A DNA stretch of 64,000 bases from Hermetia illucens (GCF_905115235.1 NC_051850.1:25669010-25733009), one strand, 5' to 3'. Positions 24,100-36,715 are shown, counted from the stretch's first letter. Translations and numbers: made by a program. The notes: generated from the letters alone by a model not told the origin.

Positions 24100-24640
24100 C
24101 ATTAACGCAAAATGGATGAAGCCTCGCTCCACTATTGGTGTTCTTTGTGATTGACATGTCAATGAGCATCTCAAATCTAAAATTTACCGCAATGTCATCC
24201 GTCTTGTCATTCTCTATGGTTCTGAGTGTTGGCCGACTACGCAAAGCCATGAATGACGTCTTGCGGTGAGGGAGGCAAAGATATTGCGTTGGACTAGTGG
24301 CGCGACACGTTTTGATCACATCCAAAATGGGGATATCCGCGATCGATGTGGGGTTCAACTATTCATGGAAAAATCGCGAGAGAGAACTCACTTGCCAAAA
24401 TTGGTCTGAACATCGAAGTCGATGGTAAGCAACTAAAAGACCTGCCAAAACAACGATGGCTGGATGGGGATTTGAAACCATTGCGATTGGATCCAGATGA
24501 GGCTTTTGATAAAATAAAATGGCGAAACCGGTCACGACGATCTAACCTCACTTGCGAACGGGACAAAAGCATAAGAAAGAGAAGAAGGAGAAAAGACACG
24601 ATAGAAAATTTCGTCTACCTTGACATGGTGACTGATAATT
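24100..24640 (+). mobile_element. Second RTE-like LINE family, 3' coding fragment
   Basis: Translated pieces read RLVILYGSECWPTT, AKILRWTSGATRFDHI and, in an open frame from 24346, KIGLNIEVDGKQLKDLPKQRWLDGDLKPLRLDPDEAFDKIKWR. These are typical of the region after RT in a second RTE-type family common in insects. Frameshifts separate the pieces. It shares the YGSECWPT segment with the minus-strand copy near 56.9 kb. Confidence 0.7.
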
Positions 24641-26430
24641 AAATTTAAAAAGAAAACCTGTTCCTTTCCAGCTAGCTCCCAAAACTAAAATTACTTCCAT
24701 TAGTTGCTGTGAATTATAAAGACTGATTAACAGTGCCCCGTTTAGTCAATGAATTTCTAGAGGCAAAATTCATTAAATTTGTGTTTTTAGCTTCTTTTCC
24801 GATAAAAAAGAGTGATCACATTATAAGAACCTTCAAAAGAAACTATTATTTTTGGGTTGTCCAGAAAACATAACTGCGAAATGATTCCCACAAATTGAAA
24901 CCGCGTGAGCGGTTAACAAATGCCGAATGTAACGATAATATTATTATATTTCTTCTTGATCTTTGGGCGTTACGAAGATAACTTTGTCCACGTTAAAATG
25001 TCTAATGTTGTAGAGTTTTCAGTCGAGAAACACTTGCCGCATCGAGTCCTAAACTTAAAAGGCGGCTTACTATCATCGGTTCCTGATTGATATATGCAAA
25101 AATCTTTGCATAGGAGGAGGTGGAAATTTCAAAACGTTATTCAGGCAGCAGAATGTATGATTCATTCCCACTAAAACCAACCCCCTTTCCTCACATCACC
25201 CCAGGACCACCTTGAAGTACGACGTCGCAGGCAGGGGGCGAGTAGTCTGGACTTTATCCAGTTCCTGAAGCCCTCTGATTCGTAGTCGACCTTAGAATCG
25301 GTTGTTGGTTCAGCTATATTTTTCCTACTCCTCTACTAAGCATCATCTTTGCTAAACAAGAACTACAATTTGCTATTTCTTTAACATAGTCCAACTTTGG
25401 AGCTCAGCTTGTCACGAATAATTGCTCCAAATATCGAATGACCGAAATTTCGATCAACCAAAATATCTTTGAGCCGACTACGTCTAGCCCAATCGAAGGC
25501 ACTTTGACACCAATGGGCAATGCCTCACACCAATGGCCAATGCCTCACAAACTAGCTGCTTAACCATTCCAAACGTATCTATCATAAAGAAAGTTCACCG
25601 AAACCTTTACTGTCGATGAACAAAAGTAGCCTGTTATGTACTGTCTCTCCCAATACCTTATCCACAATTATTAAAAGAAAAACAGGATAATATGAAAAAG
25701 GCACACCAGGTGATCTTAAAACGTCGACATCAGAATCCAACTCTCTCGTTGAGTGATAAGCACGTCACCTACCATGGAGGATTCAAATATATTGATGAAT
25801 CACACTGACAATGGTAGCCACCTTCGGTCCTTTGTTCGAGATCCCGTTCAAATTACCTCCAATCGATCAGAACTTCTCCCGCAGTTCCTCCTCAAGTAAC
25901 CCACAAAACATCCTGTTGGATCATTGTGTAAGACCGAAGCACCGAAGGCACACTACTTGAGGTGATATTTATCCACATAACCTGTTCATTATGATCTTGT
26001 GGGCAACGCCCCATGTGTAATGTCATTTAATATTCTTTCTCCAATCTCTTTTGGCCCTTGCATACCTTAGCTGCCAAACTAGTAGACGCCCCCCTTACGA
26101 TTCCTGCTCCGGTCGGTGACTTCAAAGCAATCAATGTGTCAGGTTACTATCCTGGTTTCTTACTTTCATTACTCCCTAACATATTGCATTCCCCGTCTAA
26201 TGTCGAGTGAAATAGCTTTGGGTTACTATGGACGCACTGTTCTCTCAAATTCCAGACCACCCTTCTTACCAACAAGGCACTGAGATACATCGAGCTTAAC
26301 CTCTTACTCATGAAAAAGACACGCACCCAACGTTAGTCGGTACGATGTCCGCAATATATACATATATGTTAATCGTACCAACATATGCAACGTGAACAAT
26401 TTAAATACAACTGGATTGTTTTAAATTATA
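24641..26430. other. Unassigned intergenic DNA
   Basis: No gene is recognised. A 20-bp unit (ACACCAATGGSCAATGCCTC) occurs twice in tandem at 25507-25546. Nothing else repeats elsewhere in the window. Confidence 0.4.
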
Positions 26431-26462
26431 CAATTTTATTTTAACAAAATCAGTCCAACAAT

Positions 26463-27018
26463 TTAATGAGCAGCCTTCTTCTTCCAGAGACCATCATGTC
26501 CCCAGGCTGGGGCGGCGTAAGCGTGGCTTCCCCATCCGTATCCGTGGGAAACGACTGGAGCAGCGATAGCATGGCCAGCAATAGCTGGGGCAGCATAGGC
26601 ATGAGCGGCAATAGCTGGGGCAGCAACAGCGTGGCTGACGACTGGAGCAGCAACAGCATGACCAGCATAAGCAGCAACAGCTGGAGCAGCAACGGCGTGG
26701 CTTACAACGGGAGCAGCGAGAGCATGGCTAACAACTGGAGCAGAGTAGGCAGCAACAGCTGGGGCAGCTACAGCATGTCCCCATCCACCAGCATAACCTA
26801 CTCCATGTCCCCATCCACCAGCATAACCGACTCCATGTCCCCATCCCAAACCACCGGCATAACCGAGTCCATTTCCCCATCCGTATCCATGGGCGACTGG
26901 AGCAACGTATCCGGCTGAAGCGGCGCCGATGAGAGCAAGAGCCAAAACTAAGAATTTCTGTAAAATCAAACCCCAATGTTACAAATCCTTTGACATGCGA
27001 TCCTTTTCAACTCACCAT
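26463..27018 (-). CDS. Cuticle-type AAPV-repeat secreted protein, gene C (long form)
   Basis: ATG is at 27016-27018, followed by a 58-nt intron (26958-27015, the shortest in the family) and exon 2 at 26463-26957. The 165-residue product has the same layout as gene B. Three substitutions set it apart by eye: L for V in SHALAAPVVS, and HD in place of YG just before the terminal GLWKKKAAH. AATAAA is at 26435-26440 (minus). The 3' flank up to about 26418 and about 0.5 kb of 5' flank are shared with B and D. This indicates duplication of a block that carried promoter and terminator together. Confidence 0.92.
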
Positions 27019-27057
27019 GATGCTGGTTGGTATTGTCTTCTGGATAAATGAACCCTG

Positions 27058-27094
27058 ACTGATGATTAGTTCACTATCTAATGCCGTATTTATA
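27058..27094 (-). promoter_or_regulatory. Core promoter of gene C
   Basis: TATAAATA is at 27087-27094 and Inr-like TCAGT at 27058-27062, minus strand. Confidence 0.78.
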
Positions 27095-27151
27095 TGATCA
27101 GATTAGTCGAAAATTTCGAATTCAAAATCGACTCGTAATATGCAAAATTTA

Positions 27152-27270
27152 GATTGATTTCGAGGTCATAGTAGACATTATGTTGGCGATTCATTGATTG
27201 TAAACATTCATCCGATATCTCCAATTGTTACCAATTTTTTGCTCCCATAAAATAGTCTTGATTATAGCGA
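27152..27270 (-). promoter_or_regulatory. Upstream conserved block, gene C
   Basis: It contains GATTGATTTCGAGGTCATAGTAG, the ATGTTGGC core and CCAATTTTTTGCTCCCAT, aligned with the same block in B, D, E and F. Confidence 0.6.
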
Positions 27271-27594
27271 GTCATTTTCTCTTGGGACGGACATTAAGTT
27301 CTCACGAAGAAACTGTTCGATTAATTTGGAAAAATGATTAGAATTCATTATAATTTTCCAAAAGCGGAACCAAACTTTTAATTGAGGTAAAGAGTGTGAA
27401 TTTTCAAAATCCTGATTCACGAAACTTCCCGGTATTTGACACACCCATCACATTACCGTCTTGATTTAAAAAAGTTACGCCGAAGGTTATCTCTTTCAGT
27501 GAATTTAGTGCCGCACCTTCTTTGGGACCTTGAATACAAATTTACTAAACAATCCTAAAATACATATATGCAACGATGATTCAGCAAAGATTAC

Positions 27595-27745
27595 ATATAT
27601 AGCAGTACTAGCCTTTGGCGTTTTCACACCGCAGGAAAGATCGCATCCTTCGAGCATGCCTCGAACAGCTGGACAAATATGTCTGTCCTCGGCTTAACAG
27701 GGCTTTATAGGATATCCTGCCAACGCCCGGCAGTCGGTTAGATTT
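27595..27745. repeat. Duplicated-block marker (copy 1 of 3)
   Basis: The stretch GGCGTTTTCACACCGCAGGAAAGATCG...CAGGGCTTTATAGG resembles 40450-40600 and 45720-45870 (shared GCAGGAAAGAT, GCCTYGAAC, AAATATRTCT and GGGCTTT). The other two lie in the duplicated blocks upstream of genes D and E, so this is probably part of the same ancestral gene block. Confidence 0.5.
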
Positions 27746-28645
27746 CAACCCGATTTAAGTATCCAACAGTTACTGCTTTGTTACCACGGATATTATTACC
27801 GGACATCTAATAGTCTCTAAATAGTACAACTATAGTATGTTTCTCCCTTTAGTTCGCAGTAGTACAACGGTGTTTACTATGGCATAATAGAGTACATTAT
27901 TGAAAAGAAAAGAAAGTATTTCTGCCAACTCACGGGAATGCCAATCAAATAAATATTCATACACATATGTATGTAGGTGTCATATATCCCCAAATGGGAC
28001 ATGGCGCTCAACCACTCATACGTGCCATCGTAGACAGTCTACTGGAATGTGTTTCAACTACCTTCTGGACTTATCGAGAGGCTTACACCCTTACTTTACT
28101 ATTCTGCACCATGTTTTCCTGCGGCGACCCACGCGCCGGTTATCCTGTGATAATGCATAAGTGAATGGCGTAGCCAACAATGCGTAATGTGTGACCTATA
28201 CACTGCCACTTTCCCCTTCTAATCATTATTATTTGGTATTTGGAATATCTTTTACTTCCTTTTCTCAAAGAGAGTAACACACTTCTTGTTTCTTATGCAC
28301 TTGCTGCTTGTCTGGGATCCTTTCGAGCTTCTCTTGTTACTTTCTCTAATTTCTTCACGCATAATATACTGATAGCTTTGGCCACGCTCCTGATTACTTG
28401 GTGCATATTATAATTATCTTCAATAACTGAAAGGATTCAACCATTTTAACTCCTCGCAGCCTGAAAGATAACTCTTGTATATCGGGTGGCACACTCGTGG
28501 GGTAAAAGCGATCTCAAAATTAATAAGCTTCACCTAAATGCCGTTATTTCTAAAATGCCTTACAGTTCCTCCGAACTTACTTCCCCCGCCTTCGTCACCG
28601 ATGCTCCTCCTTCGTTCAAAATTCCTGATAGCGTTAGATACCTAG
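27746..28645. other. Unassigned intergenic DNA
   Basis: No motif-bearing frame or repeat is seen up to the start of the RTE copy. Confidence 0.35.
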
Positions 28646-30285
28646 CAGGCGCAGAGACTTAGCACGAACTCCGTCGAGCAGAGAAGCGACTTCACAGACG
28701 GAAAAGGAAGTCTGGGAGAAACAACAAGTATGTGAACTAGAAAAGTACAGAGAGCAACCGCACCAGGCGCAAAAGTTTTACCGACAAGTCAGCAGGATGA
28801 AGCCTTATACACTTCGATGCTCATCCTGCCGAGACAAATAGGAAAATCTGATTTTCGACAGAATGGGCATATTAGAGCGATGGGTTGAGTACTTTGATGA
28901 ACTACTAAACAACCAGAACATCTCCGAGTTGCAGGTCCCGCCAACTGAAGATGACGGACAAATACTGCTGCCACCAAGTATAGGGGAAACAGTCCGTGCA
29001 ATTCATCGGCTTAAAAGTCATAAGTCGCCTGAAGCCGATGGAATTACATTAACCGAATTGGTTGAATATCGAGGCGACCAATTACACCAAGTGGATCATC
29101 AACTGATGCTCAAAGTATGGGACAGCGAATCAATGCCTGACGACTGGCAACGAGGCATTATCTGTCTCATACATAAAAAGGGGGATATCATGTAGTCCAG
29201 CAATTATAGAGGTATTAGGTTGCTCAGTACCATCTATAAGATATTTTCCTCTATCTTGCTAGACCGGATAGTCCCATACGCCCAGAACATCATTGGTCCA
29301 TACCAAAAAGGCTTCACTCCAGGCAAATCTGCAACAGATCAGATTTTCTCTGTGCGGCAAGCGATGGAAAAACTGTTGGAAGATGGATATCAGTTTCACC
29401 ATCTATTCGTTAACTTTAAAGCCGCGTATGACAGCATAGCCACGGTAAATGAAAGAATTTGGTATCCCAACGGACTAGGCTGACCCTCACCAATGTGCGA
29501 GGCCAGATGAAAGAAGCAGCATCACTCTCGACACCATTCAACATGAACTACGATCAAAGAGAACGGGATGGCTTATAATGCATCCTGTTTAACCCGAGCC
29601 TGGAAAAAGTGATCCGTGATGCTGAAGTAAATGCAAGAGCCATCATCCCCTTTAAGCCCATCCCACTACTGGCCTATGCAGATGATATCGACATCATGGG
29701 AGGAATGACCCGGGATGTACAAATTGCTTTCATCCAGATCATCGAGGCGGTAAATGGCGGGAGATCTTGGGCTGCACATTAATGAAGGAAAGACGAAATA
29801 TATGGTGGCAATGTCAAGACAAGAACCAACCAACCAACAACATCAAATCGCACTGGCCAAACGAAAATAATTAAGATACAACTTTGAGACCGTTGCTAAT
29901 TTCTCATACCTAAGGTCGAAAATCACAACCGATAACTGTTACGATGATGGTTGTTGGCAGCTAACAGAGCCTATTTCAGCTTACAAAAACTGTTTCGCTC
30001 GAAACGTCTCACCATAGAGTCAAAGCTCTCAGTGTACAAGACAATGATCTTTCCATTCCTCATGTATTCCTCGGAGACTTGGGTTCTTAGCAAGAAAAAT
30101 TTCGAACTCCTGACCGCGTTCGAGGGAAGAATCCTCCAACGAATTTTTGGCCCTACATGAGGATGCACAATTCCGTAGCCTACATAACGACGAAATCGAT
30201 GAGCGATACCATGACCGTCAGGTTGTGGATAAAATCCGGGTCAATAGGTTACGGTGGGTGGGTCACTTAATCCGCACGGATAAGA
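28646..30285 (+). mobile_element. RTE-clade LINE, 5'-truncated; host of a nested R4/Dong-like element
   Basis: Homology to copy 2 begins in the linker after the endonuclease. RT is well preserved: LKSHKSPEADGI, ICLIHKKGDI, LLSTIYKIFSSILLDRIVPY, GPYQKGFTPGKSATDQIFSVRQAMEKLL, LFVNFKAAYDS, and AYADDIDIMG with the catalytic YADD at 29674-29685. The C-terminal part reads MYSSETWVLSKKN and GRILQRIFGPT. A stop before 29220 and several frameshifts break it. The element is cut at about 30285 by the R4/Dong-like insertion and resumes near 34176. Confidence 0.85.
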
Positions 30286-33200
30286 ATATAATAATATAAT
30301 AATAATAACTCCGCCGAAGCCGGTCCCAAGCCCGGTTGTGAAAGGAGGAGGGATGGATAGCTTCAGTCTGAATGGCTGTACGCCACCGCAGCGTCTCAGG
30401 GGGTAGGTGAGGAAAGTGCAGGAACTTTGCAGTCTTGCAGATTACTCACTAAGGAAGCTATTTACACACCTGGCAGCTAGGGATAAAATGCACCACCAAA
30501 AAATGAGAAGAAGGAGAAATTTAAGGTCCGGTACGGATAACCGGCGGGAGTCGTCTGACTTGGTGACTGGGTCGGGCTCTCGTAATGGACAGCACGGCGT
30601 CGAAACCGCTAGTCGTGGGGCGGTTCGACGTCTAGGCGCCACGACGACCAGGAGCACAGCTCCGCCTGCTGCAGCTGTTTCGCCACAATCTGTGGCGACC
30701 ACTTCAGCAGGTTCGCGTAGGAAGCGGATGAAATGGACTGAAGAAATGAACCTCTTCATCATCCGCTCCTACTACGAAATAACGGCGGGGGCGGGTACAA
30801 CATCTTACCGCCCCTTGTTGCACCAGAGATTCGTCGAGCGTTTCCCGCAATTCGCGCACGTGACTGTGCAGCGAGTCGCAGACCAGTACCGCTTCATCAC
30901 TCGCAGTGACACAATCCCGGCCACCATCAGGGAACGTGTTCGACTTGAAGTCATCGGGGAAACTGGTGACCGAGAGTCGATGGGGGCAGAGGCGGCGGCA
31001 TCAACAACACCACGCCGCACTGCAGGCAACAGGTTCAGTACTCGCCGAAGCACTCTTCTCCACCGTCCAGCTGAGGTTTCCGCTGAAGTTCGGGACGAAT
31101 TCCAAAGAGCGTGTATAGAATTCTCGGATATGGATCCTTTGCATAGACCAGGTATTCCCAGGCTCTATGCATCTCCAGCAACTCCGGGAATTCTATCTCA
31201 AATCAATGGTGAGATTGCATCTCGACTGTGTGCTGATATGTTACTGCTGCAACTACAATCACTTGTGTATTGTGGTGCAGTTGTGGCTATCAGATTGCAC
31301 GGTCAGAAGATTCGCTTTCGTGTTATTGGTTTGAGTGACAAAAGAGATCCACCATGGAAAATTCGTCTGGAACGTCGGCGGAACTCACTAAGGCAGGACA
31401 TTGCTAGACTGATTCAGATCAGCACTGGCAATGCCAGCCGACGGGTGAGAAATAAAGTGCAGAGGGTTTACCGGAACTATGCCATCCCCTGTGAGACACC
31501 CGTAGTTGAAATTCTGGACACACTAAAACAGAAACTTTCTGTCATATGCAGTCGGTTACGACGGTATGGCGAAAGTTATTCCAGACGTGTCCAGAATGCA
31601 ACATACGCGAGGAACCAGCGGAGCTTTTTCAGATCTCTCAACGAATCCCAACAGAGCGCCCAGACAATACAGTTCTCGGTGACGGAAGCGAAAGAGTATT
31701 GGGGTGGACTTTGGGGGTTACCTGCCGAGCATGCTGAGCATGCTGAGTGGATCATCGCCGAAGGCACCCGCCATGCCAATACACCTGGCATGAATTTCGC
31801 GGATGTTACCGAAGAGGAAGTTCGACGAGCTATAAACATCTCGAAGAACTGGAGGGGCCCAGGTCTGGATCGGGTGCAGAATTTCTGGTATAAGAAATTT
31901 ACCAGCGTACACAGTCGGTTGGCACGCAGTATAAATGAGGTCATGAGTCGGCCGGAGGAATTTCCACCTTTCCTCACTGCGGGAATTACCTACCTTATCC
32001 CTAAGAAGGACACGGTGCAGGACCCCGCAGACACAAGACCGATCACTTGCTTACCAACCCTCTACAAATTCATCACGTCCATTATTAGTGGAAGGATCAA
32101 TGCGCACCTCGAGACCAACAACATTCTGTCCGAGGAGCAGAAGGGCTGCCGAGTTGGGTCAAGGGGTTGCAAAGAGCAACTCATTATCGACTCGGTAGTT
32201 GTAGGACAAGCAACTAGAGGCCAAAGAAACCTCTTCAGTTGCTATATCGATTATGCCAAGGCTTTTGATAGCGTTCCGCATACCTGGCTAATCGACATCC
32301 TACATGTGTATCGCATTGATCCGAAACTAATAAAGTTTTTGGCGACAGTCATGGAAGGGTGGCATACCACCTTGTCAGTCCGTACATCTGAAGGTGCTAA
32401 TACCTCAGAGCCCATCCGTATTCGGAGGGGCATTTTCCAGGGGGATTCATTGAGTCCTCTTTGGTTTTGTATGGCACTGAACCCCCTTTCATGGCTACTG
32501 AATGATGCTAGAGGGCATGGTTTTGCAATAAAATATGGCCTACGTGCTAAGTGCGAACTGACACACTTGATGTACCTAGATGACATCAAGCTGTATGCTG
32601 GTACTGACAACCATCTTAGAAGTCTGTTGCGAATAATAGACATGTTCAGCCGTGATATTCGGATGGAGTTTGGATTAGACAAATGTTGAATCCAAGCCAT
32701 TCGCAAAGGTCATCACGAGCCGCATGCCGGACATAGCATTGGTGACCTCCACATCGAAGCTATGACCGAGACAGACTTCTACAAGTACCTAGGAATTCTA
32801 CAAGGAACCCATGTTCGAGTTGGTGATCTGAAGGAAGCTCTGCTGTCCGAATTCCTGCGACGTGTAAAGCTGGTGCTGAAATCGCATCTCTCGGGGAAGA
32901 ATAAAATAAGCGCGTTGAATGTATTCGCTATCCCTTCACTGGCTTATGCATTCGGAATATTGCCGTGGACGAAGACCGACCTGGAAAACGTCCAGCGGCG
33001 GATACGGACAACTATGTCCAAATTCCGAATGCATCACCCAAAGTCTGCCGTGGAGCGGATGAACCTGCCTCGTGACATCGGAGGTAGGGGCGTGGTTGAC
33101 GTGGCGGCACAACATCATCGCCAAGTCGACTCGCTGCGCGCTTATTTTTACAGTAAAGAGCAGGCGAGCCCCTTGCATGCGGCTGTCTGTAAGGCAGACT

Positions 33201-34172
33201 GTGGACTGACTCCACTTAACTTGAAGGATCGATCCTTCAATCCTCTGAGTGGGGTGAAGTCGGACCAAGAGCGGATCGATGAATGGAAGTCGAAGGCAAT
33301 GCACGGTAAACACGTGAATTGTCTTTGGCAGCCATTTGTCGATTTGCATCTGTCGAACAGATGGCTGTATGCTGGGGAGCTCTTTGCTGAGACGGAGGGG
33401 TTCATGTGTGCCATTCAGGATGGCGTGGTCGCTACCCGAGCTTATAAAAAGCTCATCATGAAAGAACGGGTGGAGAACGACCAGTGCAGAATGTGTGGTT
33501 CAGCGTTAGAGACGTTGGACCATCTCATTTCTGGCTGTACTGTTATGGCACCGGTGCAATACATCACCAGACATAATGCTGCATGTAAGGTTATCCGTCA
33601 AAACCTTGCATACAAGCATGGGCTCATCACGGGAACATGTCCGGTTTACCGATATGAGCCGCAAGCAATACTTGATAGTTCTGCTTACAGCATGCCTGTA
33701 AGCCTGACGTACTGTTAGTTGACAAGACAGGTCGCTCCGCGTATATTATTGATGTTGCTATCCCCCATAATAGCAACATTGAACGGAAATACGTGGAGAA
33801 GAAGGTGAACTATGAGCCATTGGCTCGGGAAATCAAAGAGATTTGGCGTCTCGAGCGGGTGGTTGTAGTTCCCATAATATTGTCAGCTACAGGTATTGTA
33901 CCTAAATCCCTCACGGCTTCCCTTGATGTCCTGGGACTTTCGCACAGTCTGGTTCAAACCATGCAGAAGTACACCATTCTGCATACGTGCTCGATGTTGC
34001 GGGGAGTACTCGACGGATTCTCCCACTGACCTACCACCGGCCACCACCACCAGTGCCCCTTTAGTTTTTAAGTAGGTAGGATCGTCCGAGCCTAAATGCT
34101 TGGCACTTAGTGCTAGTATTAGGTAAAATCCGGCATCTGCCGAGATTGTGATAACTCGGAAAATAATAATAT
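30286..34172 (+). mobile_element. R4/Dong-like LINE, nearly whole, inserted at a TAA run
   Basis: About 3.9 kb. The 5' end follows ATAATATAATAATAATAA (30286-30308) and the 3' end reads CTCGGAAAATAATAATATAA. The order is a short leader, a basic N-terminus, a Myb-like domain, RT, a Cys-His finger, a C-terminal restriction-like endonuclease and a 3' UTR of about 140 bp. This order, with a single ORF and a TAA-repeat target, is that of the R4/Dong clade. The coding frame is broken only twice. About 30 bp of RTE sequence is missing at the insertion point. A 5'-truncated sister copy is at 4.8-6.15 kb. Confidence 0.88.
30488..34029 (+). pseudogene. R4/Dong-like ORF (Myb, RT, restriction-like endonuclease)
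   Basis: The first ATG in the long frame is at 30488, though the frame is open from 30407. KRMKWTEEMNLFIIRSYYE starts a Myb-like DNA-binding region (about 30720-30960). RT spans about 31850-32690: GPGLDRVQNFWYKKF, TYLIPKKD, DTRPITCLPTLYKF, EEQKGCRVGSRGCKEQLIID, CYIDYAKAFDSVPHTW, GIFQGDSLSPLWF, and YLDD at 32573-32584. A TGA at 32687 (arginine CGA expected) interrupts an otherwise continuous frame that goes on to 33718. The finger C-x2-C...H-x4-C is at 33485-33538. A one-base shift near 33690 precedes PDVLLVDKTGRSAYIIDVAIP, the endonuclease core, whose frame ends at 34029. The protein would bind, nick and copy into TAA repeats. Confidence 0.87.
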
Positions 34173-34175
34173 AAA

Positions 34176-34345
34176 AGCAGCATCTATGGTAGAAAAAGAA
34201 GACGAGACAGACCCTGCCTAAGATGGAGCCATGGTGTAGGTGAAGATGTCAGAGAGTTTTTAGGGATACCGAATTGATGGACCTCAGCGCAAAACCGGGA
34301 AGTCTGGCCTAGACCGGATACCGATTGTTGCGTTGAGATAGGTGA
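34176..34345 (+). mobile_element. RTE-clade LINE, 3' end resumed after the nested element
   Basis: ATCTATGGTAGAAAAAGAAG...GGACCTCAGCGCAAAACCGG is the 3' coding end and UTR that continue the copy interrupted at 30285. The TGA-type tail is lost or altered near 34340. Confidence 0.8.
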
Positions 34346-35525
34346 CCAAAATGCCTACGACTTTCCTATCGCCGTTCCTGTTTTGACTTGCGCCGCCGAA
34401 GCTGGCTACAATTCAGCAAGTAATTTGTTTTCATTCTAGTATACCTGTTTCCCAAAGCTGAAAAAAATTATTAGTGATGGGATGGAGGTTGCACGTTTCG
34501 GCATTATTCATTAATATGAGCTGAGACCCACTTGGGTTTTTTCTGCACTACCCGGCCTGGCAATTGATAGTATATTCTATGCTGTCTTGTGTGATGACAT
34601 TTGGAAAATTTAATAGACACGGGGCATATTTCCTTTAATATATAAATTTCACTAAAAATATTGCATTTATCCTTCACATCGTAAACTTCGGACAAATAAC
34701 TATACTGATTGAAAAAGTTGTGGCCGTTTTACGTAAGAACCACAGCTATCACTTATTCAGGAAGTGGCTGTCTTCCTACCTGCATTGATGGGTAATACAT
34801 TGACGGTGTCGTGTTCGAGAGAGGAGATGAATCTTGAAGTCTGTACTTTATGATCATCAACAGTTGAGTAATTTCTGAGAATTAGTCCTTTTCCATTTAA
34901 TTTGGCCATTTTCGACCCTTTTCCCCCACTAGTTTAATATCAACGCGAAGATCATACTCTCATTTGGTATTCCACATGACTACATTTGAAGAAAAAAATA
35001 CACATCAATATATGCAGCTGTTTCTAAGAAGAATGCATATGAAAGACGGGTAGATAGACAGGCACGAATTTAAACAAAATGTATATTCCTACACAGCCTT
35101 CAAAATTACACTAGGGTCACTAAAATGAATGGCTTATCAACACGCGCTCGATTGTTTTTTTCCTAGCCAGTTCAAGGCTAGTAAACCGTCCATCATATAC
35201 GGCTTCCTAGTTCACATTTCTTACTTTCGATGCATTTGAGATTTCTACCAAGATGGATCCTTAAGTTGTGAAATAAAATTGGAAAGATTTAAGAAAAAAA
35301 AAGTCCGCAATGCGCTCGGCAACGCAATAACTGCTAGGATCCAAATCAACAGTCTTAACCACCCTCTTTAAAAACGAAGATAGAAACAAACCGTAATTTC
35401 GATTTTTGCGAAGACAGGGGACGTTCTTACAGGGTGAAGCACGGACATCCTCGTCAAACCAATTTGACCAAAAAGCTGGTATAACTTAGTAACTAAGTAA
35501 AACTTCTTTTTTTAAATTATTCAAT
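34346..35525. other. Unassigned intergenic DNA
   Basis: No gene or element is recognised. The 3' flank shared by genes C and D begins near 35508. Confidence 0.35.
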
Positions 35526-35553
35526 TTTATTTTAACAAAATCAGTCCAACATT

Positions 35554-36114
35554 TTAATGAGCAGCCTTCTTCTTCCAGAGACCACCATATCCCCAGGCTG
35601 GGGCGGCGTAGGCATGGCTTCCCCATCCGTATCCGTGGGATACAACTGGAGCAGCGACAGCGTGTCCAGCAATAGCTGGGGCAGCATAAGCATGAGCGGC
35701 AATAGCTGGGGCAGCAACAGCGTGGCTGACGACTGGAGCAGCAACAGCATGACCAGCATAAGCAGCAACAGCTGGAGCAGCAACGGCGTGGCTTACAACT
35801 GGAGCAGCGACAGCATGGCTAACAACTGGAGCAGAGTAGGCAGCAACAGCTGGGGCAGCTACAGCATGTCCCCATCCACCAGCGTAACCTACTCCATGTC
35901 CCCATCCACCAGCATAACCGACTCCATGTCCCCATCCCAAACCACCGGCATAACCGAGTCCATTTCCCCATCCGTATCCATGGGCGACTGGAGCAACGTA
36001 TCCGGCTGAAGCGGCGCCGATGAGAGCAAGAGCCAAAACTAAGAATTTCTGCAAATTCAAATTCGATTATTACAAATCCTTTTGATATCAATTTGATCCT
36101 TCTCAACTCACCAT
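35554..36114 (-). CDS. Cuticle-type AAPV-repeat secreted protein, gene D (long form)
   Basis: ATG is at 36112-36114, the intron is 63 nt (36049-36111) and exon 2 is 35554-36048, giving 165 residues. The sequence matches gene B apart from V for I in GHAVAAPVVSHGYGWG. AATAAA is at 35526-35531 (minus). Its upstream flank (36190-36560) is closest to that of gene E rather than to B or C, although its protein is of the B/C long form. Either a recombination between subfamilies or conversion of the coding part could explain this. The second exon carries no disabling change. Confidence 0.92.
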
Positions 36115-36153
36115 GATGCTGTTTGGTGTTGTCTTCTGGATAAATAAACCCTG

Positions 36154-36190
36154 ACTAATGATTAGTTCAGCATTTTATGCGGTATTTATA
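36154..36190 (-). promoter_or_regulatory. Core promoter of gene D
   Basis: TATAAATA is at 36183-36190 and TTAGT (Inr variant shared with E, F and G) at 36154-36158, minus strand. Confidence 0.75.
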
Positions 36191-36248
36191 TAATCAGATT
36201 CGCCGAAAAATTTAAATTCAAAATCACGACATAATAGGCCGAATTTAG

Positions 36249-36367
36249 ATTGATTTCGAGGTCATAGTAGGCATCATGTTGGCAATTCATTGATAGTAAA
36301 TATTTATCAGATATCTCCAATAGTTATCAATTTTTTGCTCCCATAGAATAGTTTTGATTACAGCGAG
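36249..36367 (-). promoter_or_regulatory. Upstream conserved block, gene D
   Basis: It is almost identical to the block of gene E and similar to B, C and F. It includes GATA-type TGATAA on the minus strand (TTATCAGATATC on plus). Confidence 0.62.
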
Positions 36368-36715
36368 ACGTTTTATCTTTGATGATGATTTAGTTGATTT
36401 AGTTCTCGCTGAGAAACTTTCGACTTAATTTAGAAAAATGATAAGAATTCATACTCATTTTCCAAAAGCGGAACAAAAATTTTGAGTTTACATAACTTCC
36501 CCGTATTTAACACACCCATCACTAAAAATCTCACTGAATTTACGCGGAACATAGCATATGCTTCACTGCAAAGAAGAAGACCATCCAAGTATCCGCCTTC
36601 TGAGGCAATTGATTCACATAAATGTATGTCCATGTGTTTATGTACAAGGTGATATATATATGTATATATGCATGCAACCCAAGGCCGAGGGGACGGCTTT
36701 GTCTGAATTCGGTAC

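Noticed and set aside
25507-25546. Tandem 20-bp repeat as a regulatory or CRISPR-like array
   Set aside because: Only two units, no spacers, and a eukaryotic context.
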